DNA of 64,000 nucleotides from Poa pratensis (lineage: Eukaryota > Streptophyta > Magnoliopsida > Poales > Poaceae), in assembly GCA_947311845.1 (NCBI GenBank), contig CAMZMU010000041.1, positions 129,711,840 through 129,775,839 of the forward strand. Reading direction: 5' to 3'. The stretch's first letter is position 1. Each line of letters opens with the position of its first letter. Position numbers and translations under genes: made by a program. Below, piece after piece: positions 53,741 through 64,000 of the stretch. The notes below the pieces were generated by a model. The model was given only the letters and a program-made list of their open reading frames with translations. It made no database searches and was not told the DNA's origin.

Positions 53741-56278
53741 CTAGATAACTCCCCGCGCGTTGCTGCGGAAAGATATAATTAAATTGATGAAGTGTCAATA
53801 AACGACGTATGAGCATCCAATAGAGTAGTTTGGACTTTGCAGTTAAAAAGACAAACTTAGATGAAGTAGATTTATGACTCCCGGGGAATCACTTATAAGA
53901 ATAAGAAAACATAGCAACACAAAGAGGAGTAGATGACAGTGAGTAATATATAAATATCATTTACATACACCTCATTAATCTAGTTTGTCATTGCTTCAGT
54001 TAATAGACCCACAACCTGTCTTGTCAGCCAAGAATGAGAACCTTGTGAGATAATACTTGTGCGCTGTGAGTATAGATGGGAGTTAGCACGCATGAACCAA
54101 CACACATTAACGTCAATTCAGCAAGTTTTAGTGTCTACATACAGACACAACTTAGTCTTTGAAAGTTATCAAAATGATGCCCATGAGAGCAAAAACTATA
54201 AAATGGAGCACAAACTTTCTTTGACATTGGTGGATCGACTCTTACACAAATACTCCTTCAGATTATTGACAGACACCATGTTGGAAAGTTGAAATTGCGG
54301 ACTTGAGTTGTCTTCACGCAGCTGCAATGCACACACAATATACTTATTTTCTTATTTGGTCATGTTTTGTTTCATAATTGCAAGACGATTCACGAAAAAA
54401 TCATGTAGAAAGCAACTGAATTCTAGTCTGGCTGACCAACTACATCACCTGGAAAACCGAAGTCCACAAGAATAATAAGTCTGTGTAATGTCCATCAACA
54501 GTATGATAAAAGGAATGGAGATTACATACCAGGCTAAGATACCTATGCGAGATATGAAAAGACTCCAGACAGTTGTTACCTTGCACTTGATAGCAATGAA
54601 AACAGAAAAATCATATCTATTTGTTGATTTGTTCCATTTAACAGTAAAACACACATCTCCTAGAAAAGGTAAAATGTACATGAACCTTATGCAAAAGGCA
54701 GACCTGAAATAAGTTTCATGTCCTTTCCAATCACCGGTGAAAACAAAGAACCTAGGCCATACCACTTGATAGAGATTTTCAAATAAAGGAGATGCTACAC
54801 CATCCAGGGATTGATTTTCTCTGATGTACAAAATCGAGTCTATTTTAACAACTGAACATCACCTGTAAAGTTCAGTGAACGTTTATACATTATCAAGACA
54901 AAATAATGACAGTGTGGGATGTTAGTAGGCCAATCAGATTAGATGGGAGATAAAAGAAAATAAGATAAAATATGTTACCAGCTTTCTCACCGTTTAAGGC
55001 ATTTGCAAACTTTAGCCAACATAATTAGTACTGCACATAACCTGACATAACTTCCATTCATGAAGGCAAATTTGTACCCGATCAAACAGTATATGATGAA
55101 AAGAACTTCTCTGATCTGGTCGAGGTCGTTGTCCATTTTATGGTCCGATCCAAGGAGATGAACCCATTTAGAAGTAAATGGACTGCAGGAAACAACAAAC
55201 ACTATAATAAAATGTGGAGCCGGAGGAGTGCAAATTTGGAATACTCGAATTGAGACTCAGAATTATACAAACATATAAGTATTGAGGTTAATTTGCAAAT
55301 CTGTATATCAAATACCAATGGGCAACAAAGTTAGCATACCTTGTCAATGTATCAGATCCTGAAATAAGAAAAATTATTACTGAATAGTATGATGCAAACT
55401 TAGTAAACCAACTGCTAGTCTGCACTTTGAACACACTATCTTTAGCTCCAAAACAATATAAACAGTCAAGCTAGTTGTATACCTGGTAGGAGTAGGAGTA
55501 GGACTCAGATTTCATGGGACATGAGACAGCATTTGCTAGGACAGGGGGAATAACCTCGGCGGTGGTGCAGTACTGCGCTCCTTCTCTAGGTCATAGCCAG
55601 GTACAGAGCAAACAGTGCAAGAAAATGCTCCATAGGAAGCCATAGGCGAATCGTCCACTGTTTGAAAAAAATCGTCAGGAGACGAATCTCGTGGAAATTA
55701 GGCCAATCCAGGTTGTGCATTCTTCCAGATGTCTCACGGATCTGGAGGAGATGGACACACGTGCCTCGTCGGATCTTGCAGTGATGGAGATTAGGCGGCG
55801 CCACGACGGTATAGCATCCTGGGAGAGGCAGAGGGGGTGGAGACTGTGTCGGAGGTGGAGGTGAGGAGCGGACACACCCATCGTGGCGGGGAGAGGCGGG
55901 CCTAGAGGAATGAAATATAATACGCTGAGTGAGAGTCAGTTGACGTTCAGATGTGCTCTCAGCTTCCATGGAGAAGACGAATAGACAGGATAGATTAATT
56001 GTTGCAGCCGTGGAGAAGATAAAGCGGGTAGGACTTAGGAGACGAAGATAAAGTAAATAGTTGAGGAGATAAAAGAGAAGACGACCGGGTGTAGCCACAA
56101 TGATTATTTCCATTCAATAGAAAAACTGAATGCAATATTGTAAAAGAAAAATACAATAGTATAATTTGCTGAGGTGGCTGGCTCGCTTACGTGGACAGTT
56201 GCATGTGAAAGATGAGGTGGATAGGCTGCATGTTGAGAGAAATCCCTTAGTGGGGATGAACTATTTAGTTATTATAGA
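53741..56278 (-). mobile_element. Probable non-autonomous Helitron, 2.54 kb
   Basis: On the minus strand the 5' end reads TCTATAATAACTAAATAG (56278 leftward) and the 3' end reads CCGCAGCAACGCGCGG, then GGAGTTAT and CTAG (53741-53744). The GC-rich hairpin shortly before CTAG, and flanking A (5') and T (3') bases, are the Helitron hallmarks. There is no target duplication or inverted repeat. No Rep/helicase is encoded. The interior is AT-rich with one longer minus-strand frame (56113-55586) that has no recognised domain. The 5' end could alternatively start 5 bp further right. Confidence 0.68.
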
Positions 56279-56446
56279 TTAGATCTGACCCCATGGATCC
56301 CACCAGATTCTGAACCAATGAGAGCAATGAATCCGTTAGGAGCATGTGCCGCCCGGAGCACCCTCGCATTTTCCACCGTATAGAGCTTCTAGTAGTTACA
56401 GCGGACAGATTCGCTTGCGCACCACTATCCACTATTCCATGTGTGC
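56279..56446. other. No recognisable feature
   Basis: Short spacer between the Helitron and a DNA-transposon fragment; nothing identified. Confidence 0.4.
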
Positions 56447-56863
56447 AGCATCTCCAACTATAGTCGGGCACGCTAATTTTTTTACAGCGTCGGAATAGCC
56501 GTTTTAGCGCATGAGGCGATGCAAGCTATTCCACCACCTTTTCCAGGCGCGCTATAATAGCGCGCCGCAAATACGTTTCTATAAAATAGAAGATCAAAAC
56601 AAGATCAAAAGAGCAAAATAAAATATATTTTAAACATGGTTGACACGACATAGTTCATACGACAAATAAAATAGACTGAAAAAGTAAACGATGCAATAAT
56701 TCTAAACTAAACTAGTCCTCCTCCGAGGTGGTGTACTCGGACGACGTCCAGAGGTCGTCCCACCTCAGGTCCTCGTCGTCGATGGTGGTCGGGCCGGCGA
56801 GCTGTGCTTCGACGAAGGCCTTCCACGACCGCTTGTCCGCCAAGTACGCGTCATTGTCGAGTT
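56447..56863 (-). mobile_element. DNA-transposon end fragment, unclassified
   Basis: Begins with CAGCATCTCCAACTATAG, a terminus style common in grass hAT- or Harbinger-type elements. On the minus strand near 56863-56712 it carries a coding-like stretch that reads NDAYLADKRSWKAFVEAQL, then DDLWTSSEYTTSEED and a stop. It is cut by the insertion of the small Copia element at 56864. The class is not certain. Confidence 0.4.
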
Positions 56864-58000
56864 TGTTACACGCAATAGGAAATCAACGACGAAGTTAAGC
56901 AAGATCAAACTAACGGGGACACGAGATTTTAACGTGAAAAAACCCTCCAACAATGGAGAGGAAAAAACCACGGGCGCCAGCCAGCAATACTTCACTATTT
57001 CGGGTGAGGTTACAACGCCGGGATTTACAATATGTGGCTTATCCCAATCGGCGGCTTACATGATGTATTTATATGAGTCCTGACCTAACTAGTCCGGGGC
57101 GCTCCGCTCTCCTTCGTCACAAGCTAGGCTTTATCAGTATATACGAATTTGGATCACCACAAAATAACACTCCTCCTTGAGACAAATTCCATCTTGTAGC
57201 ATGACACGAACCTTCACCCTGTAACAACAAATAAAACACTTTCAGTGCCAACTAGCCTCTTGGGCTAAACAGTTATACCAACTAAGCTCGAGCAAAGCTC
57301 AAACTTAGCAACAGGAACCGGCTTTGTCATCATATCAGCAGGGTTATCATGAGTACTAATCTTGCATACCTTTAATTTACCTTGAGCAACAACCTCTCGG
57401 ATGTAATGGTATTTGATGTCAATGTGCTTCGTTCTCTCATGGAACATCTGATCCTTAGTAAGGTATATGACACTTTGACTGTCACTGAAAAGGTCAATGC
57501 AAGAATTATCTTCACAAAGCTCAGCGTACAAACCTTTCAACCAAACAGATTCTTTGCAAGCTTCTGCAATAGCCATGTATTCTGCTTCAGTGGTTGATTA
57601 AGCAACAACAGCCAGCAATTTTGCCTTCCAGCTCACGGCACAGCTACCAACTGTAAAAACATAACCTGTAAGGGACCGTCTCTTATCCAAATCGGCAGCA
57701 AAATCTGAATCCACATAGCCAACAAGTCCCTTCTCAGTCTTGCCAAACTTCAAGCATGCATCACTACTTCCACGTAGGTACCTGAAAACCCACTGAACAG
57801 CTTTCCAATGCTCCTTACCAGGATTAGCCATATATCTACTAACCAGACTCATAGCAAAATCATAGCATGCATGATTCTAAATCTGTTAGTACTCCAATTG
57901 CTCCCTTACAAGTTATGTTAGTACTCCAATTGCTCCGCTCTCCTTCGTCACAAGCTGCCCTTTATCAGTATATACGAATTTGGATCACCAAAAAATAACA
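56864..58000 (-). mobile_element. Small Copia element with internal deletion
   Basis: The left LTR runs 56864-57169 (TGTTA to TAACA, 306 bp), bordered by a purine-rich tract on the minus strand (complement of CTCCTCCTTGAG). The right LTR survives only as its last 69 bp or so (57932-58000). GAGTT flanks the element at 56859-56863 and 58001-58005. The internal part keeps only the end of Pol: MSLVSRYMANPGKEHW, GYVDSDFAADLDKRRSLTGY (RNase H) and [15 protein letters not shown], then [12 protein letters not shown]. The two pieces are separated by TAA at 57598-57600. The 5' half was deleted, with a 20-bp duplicated filler at the break. Confidence 0.83.
57265..57852 (-). pseudogene. Copia RNase H fragment
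   Basis: C-terminal Pol of the small Copia element: two frame pieces, 57852-57598 and 57576-57265, contiguous apart from the stop at 57598-57600. They carry the RNase H landmarks YVDSDFAAD, the SCAVSWKAKL segment and [23 protein letters not shown]. Not functional on its own. Confidence 0.85.
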
Positions 58001-58004
58001 GAGT

Positions 58005-58082
58005 TTTGAGCATATGAGAAAGAAACACACCAATTCCAATTTCAACCGTGTGTGGACCTGGCCTCCTCTCGCTTGTATTTGA
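58005..58082 (+). pseudogene. Cyclin E: last 25 codons of an F2-type cyclin
   Basis: After the target duplication the sequence reads FEHMRKKHTNSNF and VWTWPPLACI with TGA at 58080-58082, matching the C-termini of copies B and D. The matching 3' UTR continues to about 58175 (GGGTTATGTACAAATGAAC). The rest of the gene is absent: to the left lies the small Copia element and then an unrelated transposon fragment. Confidence 0.83.
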
Positions 58083-58175
58083 AGACTGCCAAGATTATTA
58101 TCGAGTACTTCTTTTAAGACCCTTGTTTACTTACGTACATCCCCCGGAAGTATTTATTGGGTTATGTACAAATGA

Positions 58176-58592
58176 ACAAATGGTGTCGCCGGCCGGAACA
58201 AATCCCTCCTCCGAGCATTAGGCCACCGGAGAGCTCATGTTGGCTCAACCCAAGCATCGTAACCCGCCATTTGCACCAATGGATGATCTCTACCTTAAGC
58301 CAGCGCCGTTGCGCCTATAGGACTCCAGGTCACGGAGACCCAACACCACTGCAATTGCCACCCAGCGCACCCATAGGACACCGTGGTGACAGCTCCAATA
58401 GTCCACTGCCACACACACCACCGAAGATGCAGACGCGCGCATAAGTCATGGCACGCGAACCTCAGATCGGGACGCTGCACGATGAGCTCGCCAAAGCAGT
58501 GGGGATGGCCGGCGCCGCGTGCAATCGGTAGGGGACACGTGGATTCTCAGGATTTGGCCTGAATCGGCCAGCGACGCCGGTAGTCGAAAGGG
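58176..58592. other. No recognisable feature
   Basis: Moderately GC-rich sequence without a clear gene. Short frames on both strands are not recognisable. Confidence 0.4.
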
Positions 58593-58608
58593 AATCGAGA
58601 GTTGCTGA

Positions 58609-59349
58609 TATGCCAAATAAGCCCACCCTTCGTGTCCCTTGTACGTAAGTCGTGGAAAGTCTAGCCGCCGCCACTTCTCCTCCTCCACCGTAGATCGGTT
58701 CCCCCTCCTCCGGCCGGCCTTGCCGGCGTCGGGAGGGGTGGGGAATCCGATCTATGAGTGGATTTTTTTAATAAAAGTAGTGTTTCACTCTAGCGTTTTG
58801 GTTGTCGTCGTCTTCATCAATGGAGATGACATCTTCTACAATAAGCAATTTTCTGGCCTTCGTTCGACGGCGAGATCTCCTTCCCGACGTCAATGGTGGT
58901 TTTGGAAGATTAAGTTTGTCTAGGTATGGTTCTTCAGATTTTGATTCGCCAGATCAATCTTAGATTTTTTTCATTGTTGCCGCGAGGAGGATTGTCCTCG
59001 CAATATCTGTCCCGGCTACTACGTCATCGGCAATGGTGATTCGTTCTCTCGGCTTCCAACGACGTCGACAAAGTTGTTCGGTTGTTTTTCCCTTGAATAT
59101 CAGTGTTGGTGCTCTTGCCGATGTTGCTTGATTAATTTAATGGCTGCGTGCGTGCACAAAAAGTCTTGGCATTGCGGCTCAAAATTAAAAGTATGGGAGA
59201 ACCTTCGTTGGTATTCACAAGTCTGTGGTTTGGTGTATTCTTCGTTGTTCCACGGCTGCCTTCATAAAAGTACAAGATTGTGTTTTTTGTAATCGATGTA
59301 ATCATGTACTATTTGCTGGTTTAATATATATGGTGTTTGCTCAAAAAAA
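58609..59349 (+). mobile_element. Short non-LTR retroelement, 741 bp, with 16-bp TSD
   Basis: It is flanked by AATCGAGAGTTGCTGA at 58593-58608 and 59350-59365, a perfect 16-bp duplication. The head is GC-rich, the tail AT-rich, and it ends in about nine A after GTTTGCTC. No reverse transcriptase. It is a non-autonomous LINE-type or SINE-like element mobilised in trans; I see no pol III boxes, which favours a LINE derivative. Confidence 0.83.
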
Positions 59350-59365
59350 AATCGAGAGTTGCTGA

Positions 59366-59937
59366 AACTTCGAGCTGGCGATTGGGGATTCGCGTGATGT
59401 CCAAAGGTTTTTTTTGGCCTGCCCTAGGGCATCCGCAGGAGCACTGTTTTTCTTTTTGCCCCAGATGCCCTACAAAATGGTTTTTTGGGCACCATTCCAT
59501 TTTTTGGCATCTGTTGGAGTTGCTTTTACTAGGAAACTCCTGCCCTATAATATACTAGAAAATTAGCACTAGCTCCAGCCAAACAAATATTTTAGCCGTT
59601 TGAGGGTTTAGCAAAATAAACTGGATATGAATGAACAAACCAAAATGGTTAAGTTATCGCCGTGCTGCTATAACAAATGCAGTTTTGCCACTCGCATGTG
59701 TGTGCCAAATACATAAATCGAAGTTATAACTTATGAATCACTGCCAATTTCTAACGTAATTTTGATACTTTAGGCTTGCTCATCTACCTATGGGTCGAAA
59801 TAGCACACCACATTAATTTGCAAGAATAAAACAGTTGTTCGGCTTGTTTATGTGAGACAGTCAACTAAGCCAAACATGTTGACAACATGAATAGAGGAGA
59901 AACACCTGCAACCGCCACCACATAAAAGTAGTCTCCA
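59366..59937. other. No recognisable gene
   Basis: Non-coding. A stretch at about 59430-59530 with GGGCATCCGCAGGAGC and GGCATCTGTTGGAGTTGC may be a degenerate TIR element; the inverted match is too weak to annotate. Confidence 0.35.
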
Positions 59938-59940
59938 TGA

Positions 59941-60132
59941 GGCCATGTACAATGGGGAGTGCTTAGAGAGATGCTTACAAAAATAAACCAGCTTTTTGTT
60001 AAGCACTAGTGCTTATTTTTATAGGAGAGGTGCCTAGTTAATCATCTTTCTTCTAAAAATAAGCACCAATGCTTAGACATAACCGGTTTATTTTTTAAAT
60101 ATCTCCCTAAGCACTCCCCATTGTACATTCCC
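59941..60132. mobile_element. Tourist-like MITE, 192 bp
   Basis: The ends are GGCCATGTACAATGGGGAGT and the complement of GGGAATGTACAATGGGGAGT. TGA flanks it at 59938-59940 and 60133-60135. Related in style, but not in sequence, to the MITE at 3745-3996. Confidence 0.88.
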
Positions 60133-60353
60133 TGAATGTTCCAAAAAGCGTATATAATCTGCAAGTAACAAATATACAACAAAAATGTCAAAATGAATTA
60201 ACAATTGTTTAACCCATTAAAAGGAAATTAAAATTACATGAATGTTCCAGAAAGCGTATATAATCTGCAAGATGTAAAAAGATATACAACAAATATGTCA
60301 AAATGAATTGACGACTATTTAACACATTAGAAGGAAAATAAAATTACCTTATG
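60133..60353. repeat. Two-copy tandem repeat, about 106-112 bp unit
   Basis: TGAATGTTCCAAAAAGCGTA at 60133 recurs at 60239 (one base changed). The copies share AATGTCAAAATGAATT and the AAGGAAA, AAATTAC ending. The second copy carries a roughly 10-bp insertion. Non-coding. Confidence 0.85.
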
Positions 60354-60550
60354 TATTAGACCTGTAATGGAAGTAAGTTAAACTGATTTATTTGAAGATC
60401 ACATGATGACATGAGCATGAACATAGAGGTCAATTGTTTCCTGCAACCTGGTCATCTCATGTCTTGGATCATTTGATATACAATAAACAAAAATAAAAGC
60501 ACCTAATAACTAAATTATATATCACGTACTAAGGGAATAATAGTTCTAGA

Positions 60551-60833
60551 GACATTGACATGTCGATTAAATTTTGTAGTTAACACCTCACGAATGATCA
60601 AATTCGAGTTCATTCAAATTGATACATGTGTGGACAGACACAAAATCATAGACATCGACATGTAGATTAAATTTTGTAGTTAACACCTCACAAATGATCA
60701 AATTCGAGTTCATTCAAATTGATACATGTGTGGACTGACAAAAAAATCATAGACATCGACATGTAGATTAAATTTGTAGTTAACACCTCACGAATGATCA
60801 AATTCGAGATCATTCAAATTGAAGTTGTGTGCA
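60551..60833. repeat. Tandem repeat, about 100-bp unit, 2.8 copies
   Basis: Copies start at 60551, 60651 and 60752 (GACATCGACATGTAGATT with small changes). The shared core is GTAGTTAACACCTCACGAAT and ATCAAATTCGAG. The third copy loses similarity after about 60822-60833. Non-coding. Confidence 0.88.
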
Positions 60834-61129
60834 CTGAAAAATTACACATGTGCCGAGATAACAAATGTGGAAAGTAGTACAAAGAAAGTTTTGATCTATA
60901 TGGAAGATCTGAAGTTGGTTGGTTTTAACATACCTAGATAATTGAGAAGTTACTACAAAAAGATACGGAGCCACCAATTTGTAGAGAAGCATGATGTGTG
61001 CGTTACTAGCAGTAAGAATTGGAAGAAACTAACCAGAGAAAACCCGTGAATTATGTGTTGATGGATGTGGCCAATGAAATGAAGTGGATGTCTTTGGCGC
61101 AGGCAACAAACAACATAGAGGTCAATTCT

Positions 61130-61255
61130 TTCGATTTTCGTTTTCTTTTTCGTTTCCTTACTGTTTTTCTTTTTCGTTTCTTTTTATGTTTTGTTTTTGT
61201 TTTCTTTTTTCTTTTATTATTGTTTTTCGTTCTTTTTAAATTGTTTTTGAAAATT
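61130..61255. repeat. T-rich low-complexity tract
   Basis: A 125-bp pyrimidine tract of TTTTCGTTT-like words immediately before the degenerate repeat array. It produces the hydrophobic tail of a spurious frame at 61019-61261. Confidence 0.75.
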
Positions 61256-61870
61256 GTTTAACTTTTGAAAATGGTTCCATTTTGAAAATGGTTCTAAATT
61301 TAAAATGGTTCCAAATTTGAAAACTGTTCATTGTTTAAATGGTTCCTTTTTGAAAATGGTTCCAAATTTAAAAATAGTTTCGAATTTAAGATGGTTCCAA
61401 ATTTGAAATTGTTCATTTTTTAAATGGTTCCAAATTTAAAAAATTGTTCAGTTTGGGAAATGGTTCCAAATTTTAATATGGTTCCATTTTGAAAATGGTT
61501 CCAAATTTAAAAATAATTCTGAATTTAAAATGGTTCCAAATTAAAAAAGTGTTCATTTTGAAAATAGTTCCAAATTTAAAAATGGTTACAATTTTGAAAA
61601 TTGTTCATTTTTTAAAATGGTTCCAAATTTAAAAATTGTTCATTTTGAAAATAGTTTCAAATTTAAAAATGGTTCCAAATTTAAAATGGTTCCAAATTTG
61701 AAAATTGTTCATTTTTGAAAAAAAATCAAATTTAAAAATTGTTCATTTTTTAAAATGGTTCCGAATTTAAAAAATGTTTCAGAATTTTAAAATGTTTTCA
61801 AATTTAAGAATGGTTTCAAATTTAAAAATAGTTTCAATTTTAAAATGGTTCAGATTTTGAAAATATTCAG
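61255..61870. repeat. Degenerate minisatellite, GGTTCCAAATTT type
   Basis: More than 25 degenerate copies of words such as AAAATGGTTCCAAATTT and GAAAATTGTTCATTTT follow one another over about 600 bp. The period varies around 16-25 bp. It is AT-rich and non-coding. Confidence 0.85.
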
Positions 61871-61879
61871 ATTAAAAAA

Positions 61880-62520
61880 TAATTGTTCACGAAATTTTAT
61901 TGAACCAATCGCTTTTTTTGTTTTGTACACAACATTAGTTGAACGTACAAGCAACATCACGAAACAACAGGAAACGATTTCTGGGCATGCGAAACAATTG
62001 GGCCGGCCCACATAAGGAAGTACATAGGCGGCGCGGACAACACCAGCTTCATCATCAATGAAATGAGGCAATAGAGCCATTACACAACGTTCTGAAATCT
62101 TGGAAGAGAGGGGCAAATATATAGCAGCGGCGTGTGCCTGTTCGGCTGCTACGCCTGCTCTACAATATGGACGCAATAGGATCTGACGGAGAGGAAATTT
62201 AAGGACCAGGATCGTAAGTTGAAGAGGATATGAGAAGACTCTTTATCCTATTTAATTGAGGATTAGGGGATTGAGAAGGAACGACTGGAGGTAGTTAACG
62301 GAACAGTTGCTCCGTATGTTTCGCTTCAAAGGCGCTAAACTGCGACCAGGGGTACCGTAACAGAGGAATGAGGACAGGATGTCAAGTCGTCAGGACTCAG
62401 GAGTCCTTGGACCTTCATCTAGACGGCTAGATCAAAGAGCCCTTGGTCGTCTACCGCTACCATGCATACCTACGTGCGGTCAGCACTGCTGCTGGAGCTC
62501 ATCTCCTAAATCAACCTGTA
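61880..62520. other. No recognisable feature
   Basis: Between the minisatellite and CACTA-3. A minus-strand frame at 62176-61850 is open but not recognised. Confidence 0.35.
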
Positions 62521-64000
62521 CACTAGTAGGAATATATGTTTATAGCCACCACGCTACCGCTGGTGGACGCCTATTACCGCTGGCGTGCGTTTTACGGTGC
62601 CCGCCAGCGGTAAGTCAAGTACCGCTGGCGTGCGGCCCATCATGTACGCCAGCGGTAGTGGTAGGCAGGCGTAACTACCGCTCGTGGACGACAGTCTTGT
62701 TCGCCAGCGGTACTTGACTTACTGCTGGCGGACGATACGGCGTGCCCACCAGCGGTAGTTGGCCCAGCTGGGCCCAGAAACGAGCAAATTACCGCTGGCG
62801 GACGTCTTTCCCTGCCCGCTAGCGGTACGTGACTAACCGCTGGCGTGCGCGGCATGTCGTCCGCCAAGGGTAACTTGGCATGTGTAACTTGATGTTTCTG
62901 TGACTATTCATTAAAAGAGGTCAAATTCTATAAAACTATCGATGTTTCTGTGATATAACCACTGGTTGTGTAACTTAAAATGATTTTTTAAAAAATTAGA
63001 CCAAACTATCAAACACTTGTAGTTCAAATTTGTATTAATTTTGAAAAATCAACATAAACTCATTTAACTAGGCGAAATTAGATAGAAATCAAGAAAAATC
63101 CTAATACTTGGGGATTATCCATCAAATGTGGACTACTCTTTGTGATATTTAGATGGGTGCCATTTTGCACCATATTTTTTGTACTTGGTTCACAAAAAAA
63201 TCAATTTTTGCACTTAGAAAAAGGAAAATGATATTTATAATTTTTTTTTGTAAAATCCCTTCGGAACCATTGCTTTCTATACCAAGACACACCTATTTGT
63301 CAAATATGAGAACTTTATCACAAACTATGCCATGGAAATTGCCATAATTTGATCATTTGACTTGAAACTTATAGATGTTTATACATGATAGACTTTTTGT
63401 GAAGATTTTTTTTTGAACACTTTGTCCAAAATCAAGTTTATCATTTTTATAGCAACCACTGTTCAAGATATCTTCCAATATGCCGATTAATCGGCCAATT
63501 TATCTCTTATCACTGTCTGACCGATAAGATAAATTGGCCGATAAGCCAGCCGATATGCCGATAAACCGTCTGATATGCCGATAAATCGGCCGATTTACCT
63601 GTTATCTTTGGCAGGCCGATAAGTTAGCGATAAGCGATATCCCCAACATTGATAGCAACTAGTACACATAAAAGAACTCTGTGCCAGAGGATATCTTTTT
63701 TTGAGCGTTTTTTCACTTTATTTGATTTTTTTTGAAAAACGGTTAAACTGGTCACCATGACTATTCATCGAAAGAGGTCAAATTCTATAAAACTATCGAT
63801 GTTTCTGTGATATAACCACTGGTTGTGTACCTTAAAATGATTAAAAAAATTCAGACCAAACTATGAAACACTTGTAATTCAAATTTGGATTAATTTCGGA
63901 AAATCAACATAAACTCATTTAACTAGGCGAAATAAGATAGAAATCAAGAAAAATCCTAATACTTGGAGATTATCTATCAAATGTGTGCCATTTTGCACCA
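62521..64000. mobile_element. CACTA transposon CACTA-3, left end, runs off the window
   Basis: It begins CACTAGTAGGAATATATG at 62521. A subterminal array of TACCGCTGGCG and its complement CGCCAGCGGTA follows to about 62870 (roughly a dozen copies, mostly inverted pairs). The motif differs from CACTA-1 and CACTA-2, so it is another family. The part after 62880 is AT-rich and holds a direct repeat (62901-63172 and 63758-64000). No gene is reached before the window ends. Confidence 0.85.
62901..64000 (+). repeat. Internal direct repeat in CACTA-3
   Basis: About 250-270 bp at 62901-63172 (TGACTATTCATTAAAAGAGG through CCATTTTGCACCA) recurs at 63758-64000 with scattered changes and a small deletion. 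Between the copies lies a block rich in CCGATAA and GGCCGAT (63481-63645). Confidence 0.85.

Noticed and set aside
56830..56863. Cyclin E sequence on the left side of the small Copia element
   Set aside because: GCCAAGTACGC resembles the cyclin, but upstream there is no further match and the complement fits the reading frame of another transposon; kept only as part of a junction question.
61019..61261. 80-codon frame with very hydrophobic C-terminus
   Set aside because: The hydrophobic part is the translation of a T-rich low-complexity tract.
1..64000. Resistance-gene, toxin or defence-system cluster
   Set aside because: No NB-ARC, LRR, kinase or other host defence domains were seen; nearly all coding content is transposon or cyclin derived.

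Overview
This looks like nuclear DNA of a grass, probably a Pooideae and perhaps a Triticeae species. The basis is the transposon content (CACTA elements with GTGGCGCAC-type subterminal repeats, Stowaway and Tourist MITEs, a tRNA-derived SINE, L1-type LINEs, a Copia element, a Helitron) and GC-rich coding remnants that resemble the grass-expanded F2-type cyclins. The species is inferred. I see no intact host gene.

The backbone is an old tandem array of F2-type cyclin genes. Each unit had a 5' flank of about 2 kb, a short coding region that reads as one exon (about 320 codons where complete) and a 3' flank of about 0.6 kb. Five coding remnants survive: A (10405-13050), B (15562-16525), C (36181-36327), D (39053-39339 plus 45496-46180) and E (58005-58082). 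Extra 3' flanks at 16.7, 17.7, 20.9, 29.8, 37.6 and 52.0 kb show that more units once existed. Every copy is broken in its own way. D is the least damaged: apart from one Copia insertion with a 5-bp target duplication, its frame is open.

Layout: 1-1424, 3' end of CACTA-1; 1425-3128, LINE-a; 3745-6400, MITE, SINE, Stowaway and Tourist insertions, most of them in the first cyclin 5' flank; 6400-9730, LINE-b; 10405-13050, cyclin A with a MULE-like element and a non-LTR element inside; 13050-18276, second unit with cyclin B; 18289-19150, another non-LTR element; 19637-30601, CACTA-2 between two almost identical 2.07-kb direct repeats; 30602-32766, LINE-c; 33054-35186, a 5'-inverted LINE-d; 36181-37631, cyclin C, a MULE MITE and LINE-e; 38380-46386, cyclin D split by a 6.15-kb Copia element; 46387-51894, a 5.5-kb LINE-f; 53741-56278, a probable Helitron; 56864-58000, a deleted small Copia element; 58609-59349, a short non-LTR element; 59941-61870, a MITE and tandem repeats; 62521-64000, the left end of CACTA-3, which runs off the window.

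Several insertions are polarised by paralogous empty sites inside the window (SINE, Stowaway, Tourist, MULE, Copia), so the locus records its own insertion history. The points I would check first are: the clustering of independent lesions of cyclins A, B and D within about 30 bp of the same coding position; the near-identical 2-kb duplication around CACTA-2; the Ulp1-like domain shared by two CACTA elements that appears to lack both catalytic His and Cys; and the long open frame in the Copia LTR that ends on an ATGA overlap with gag.
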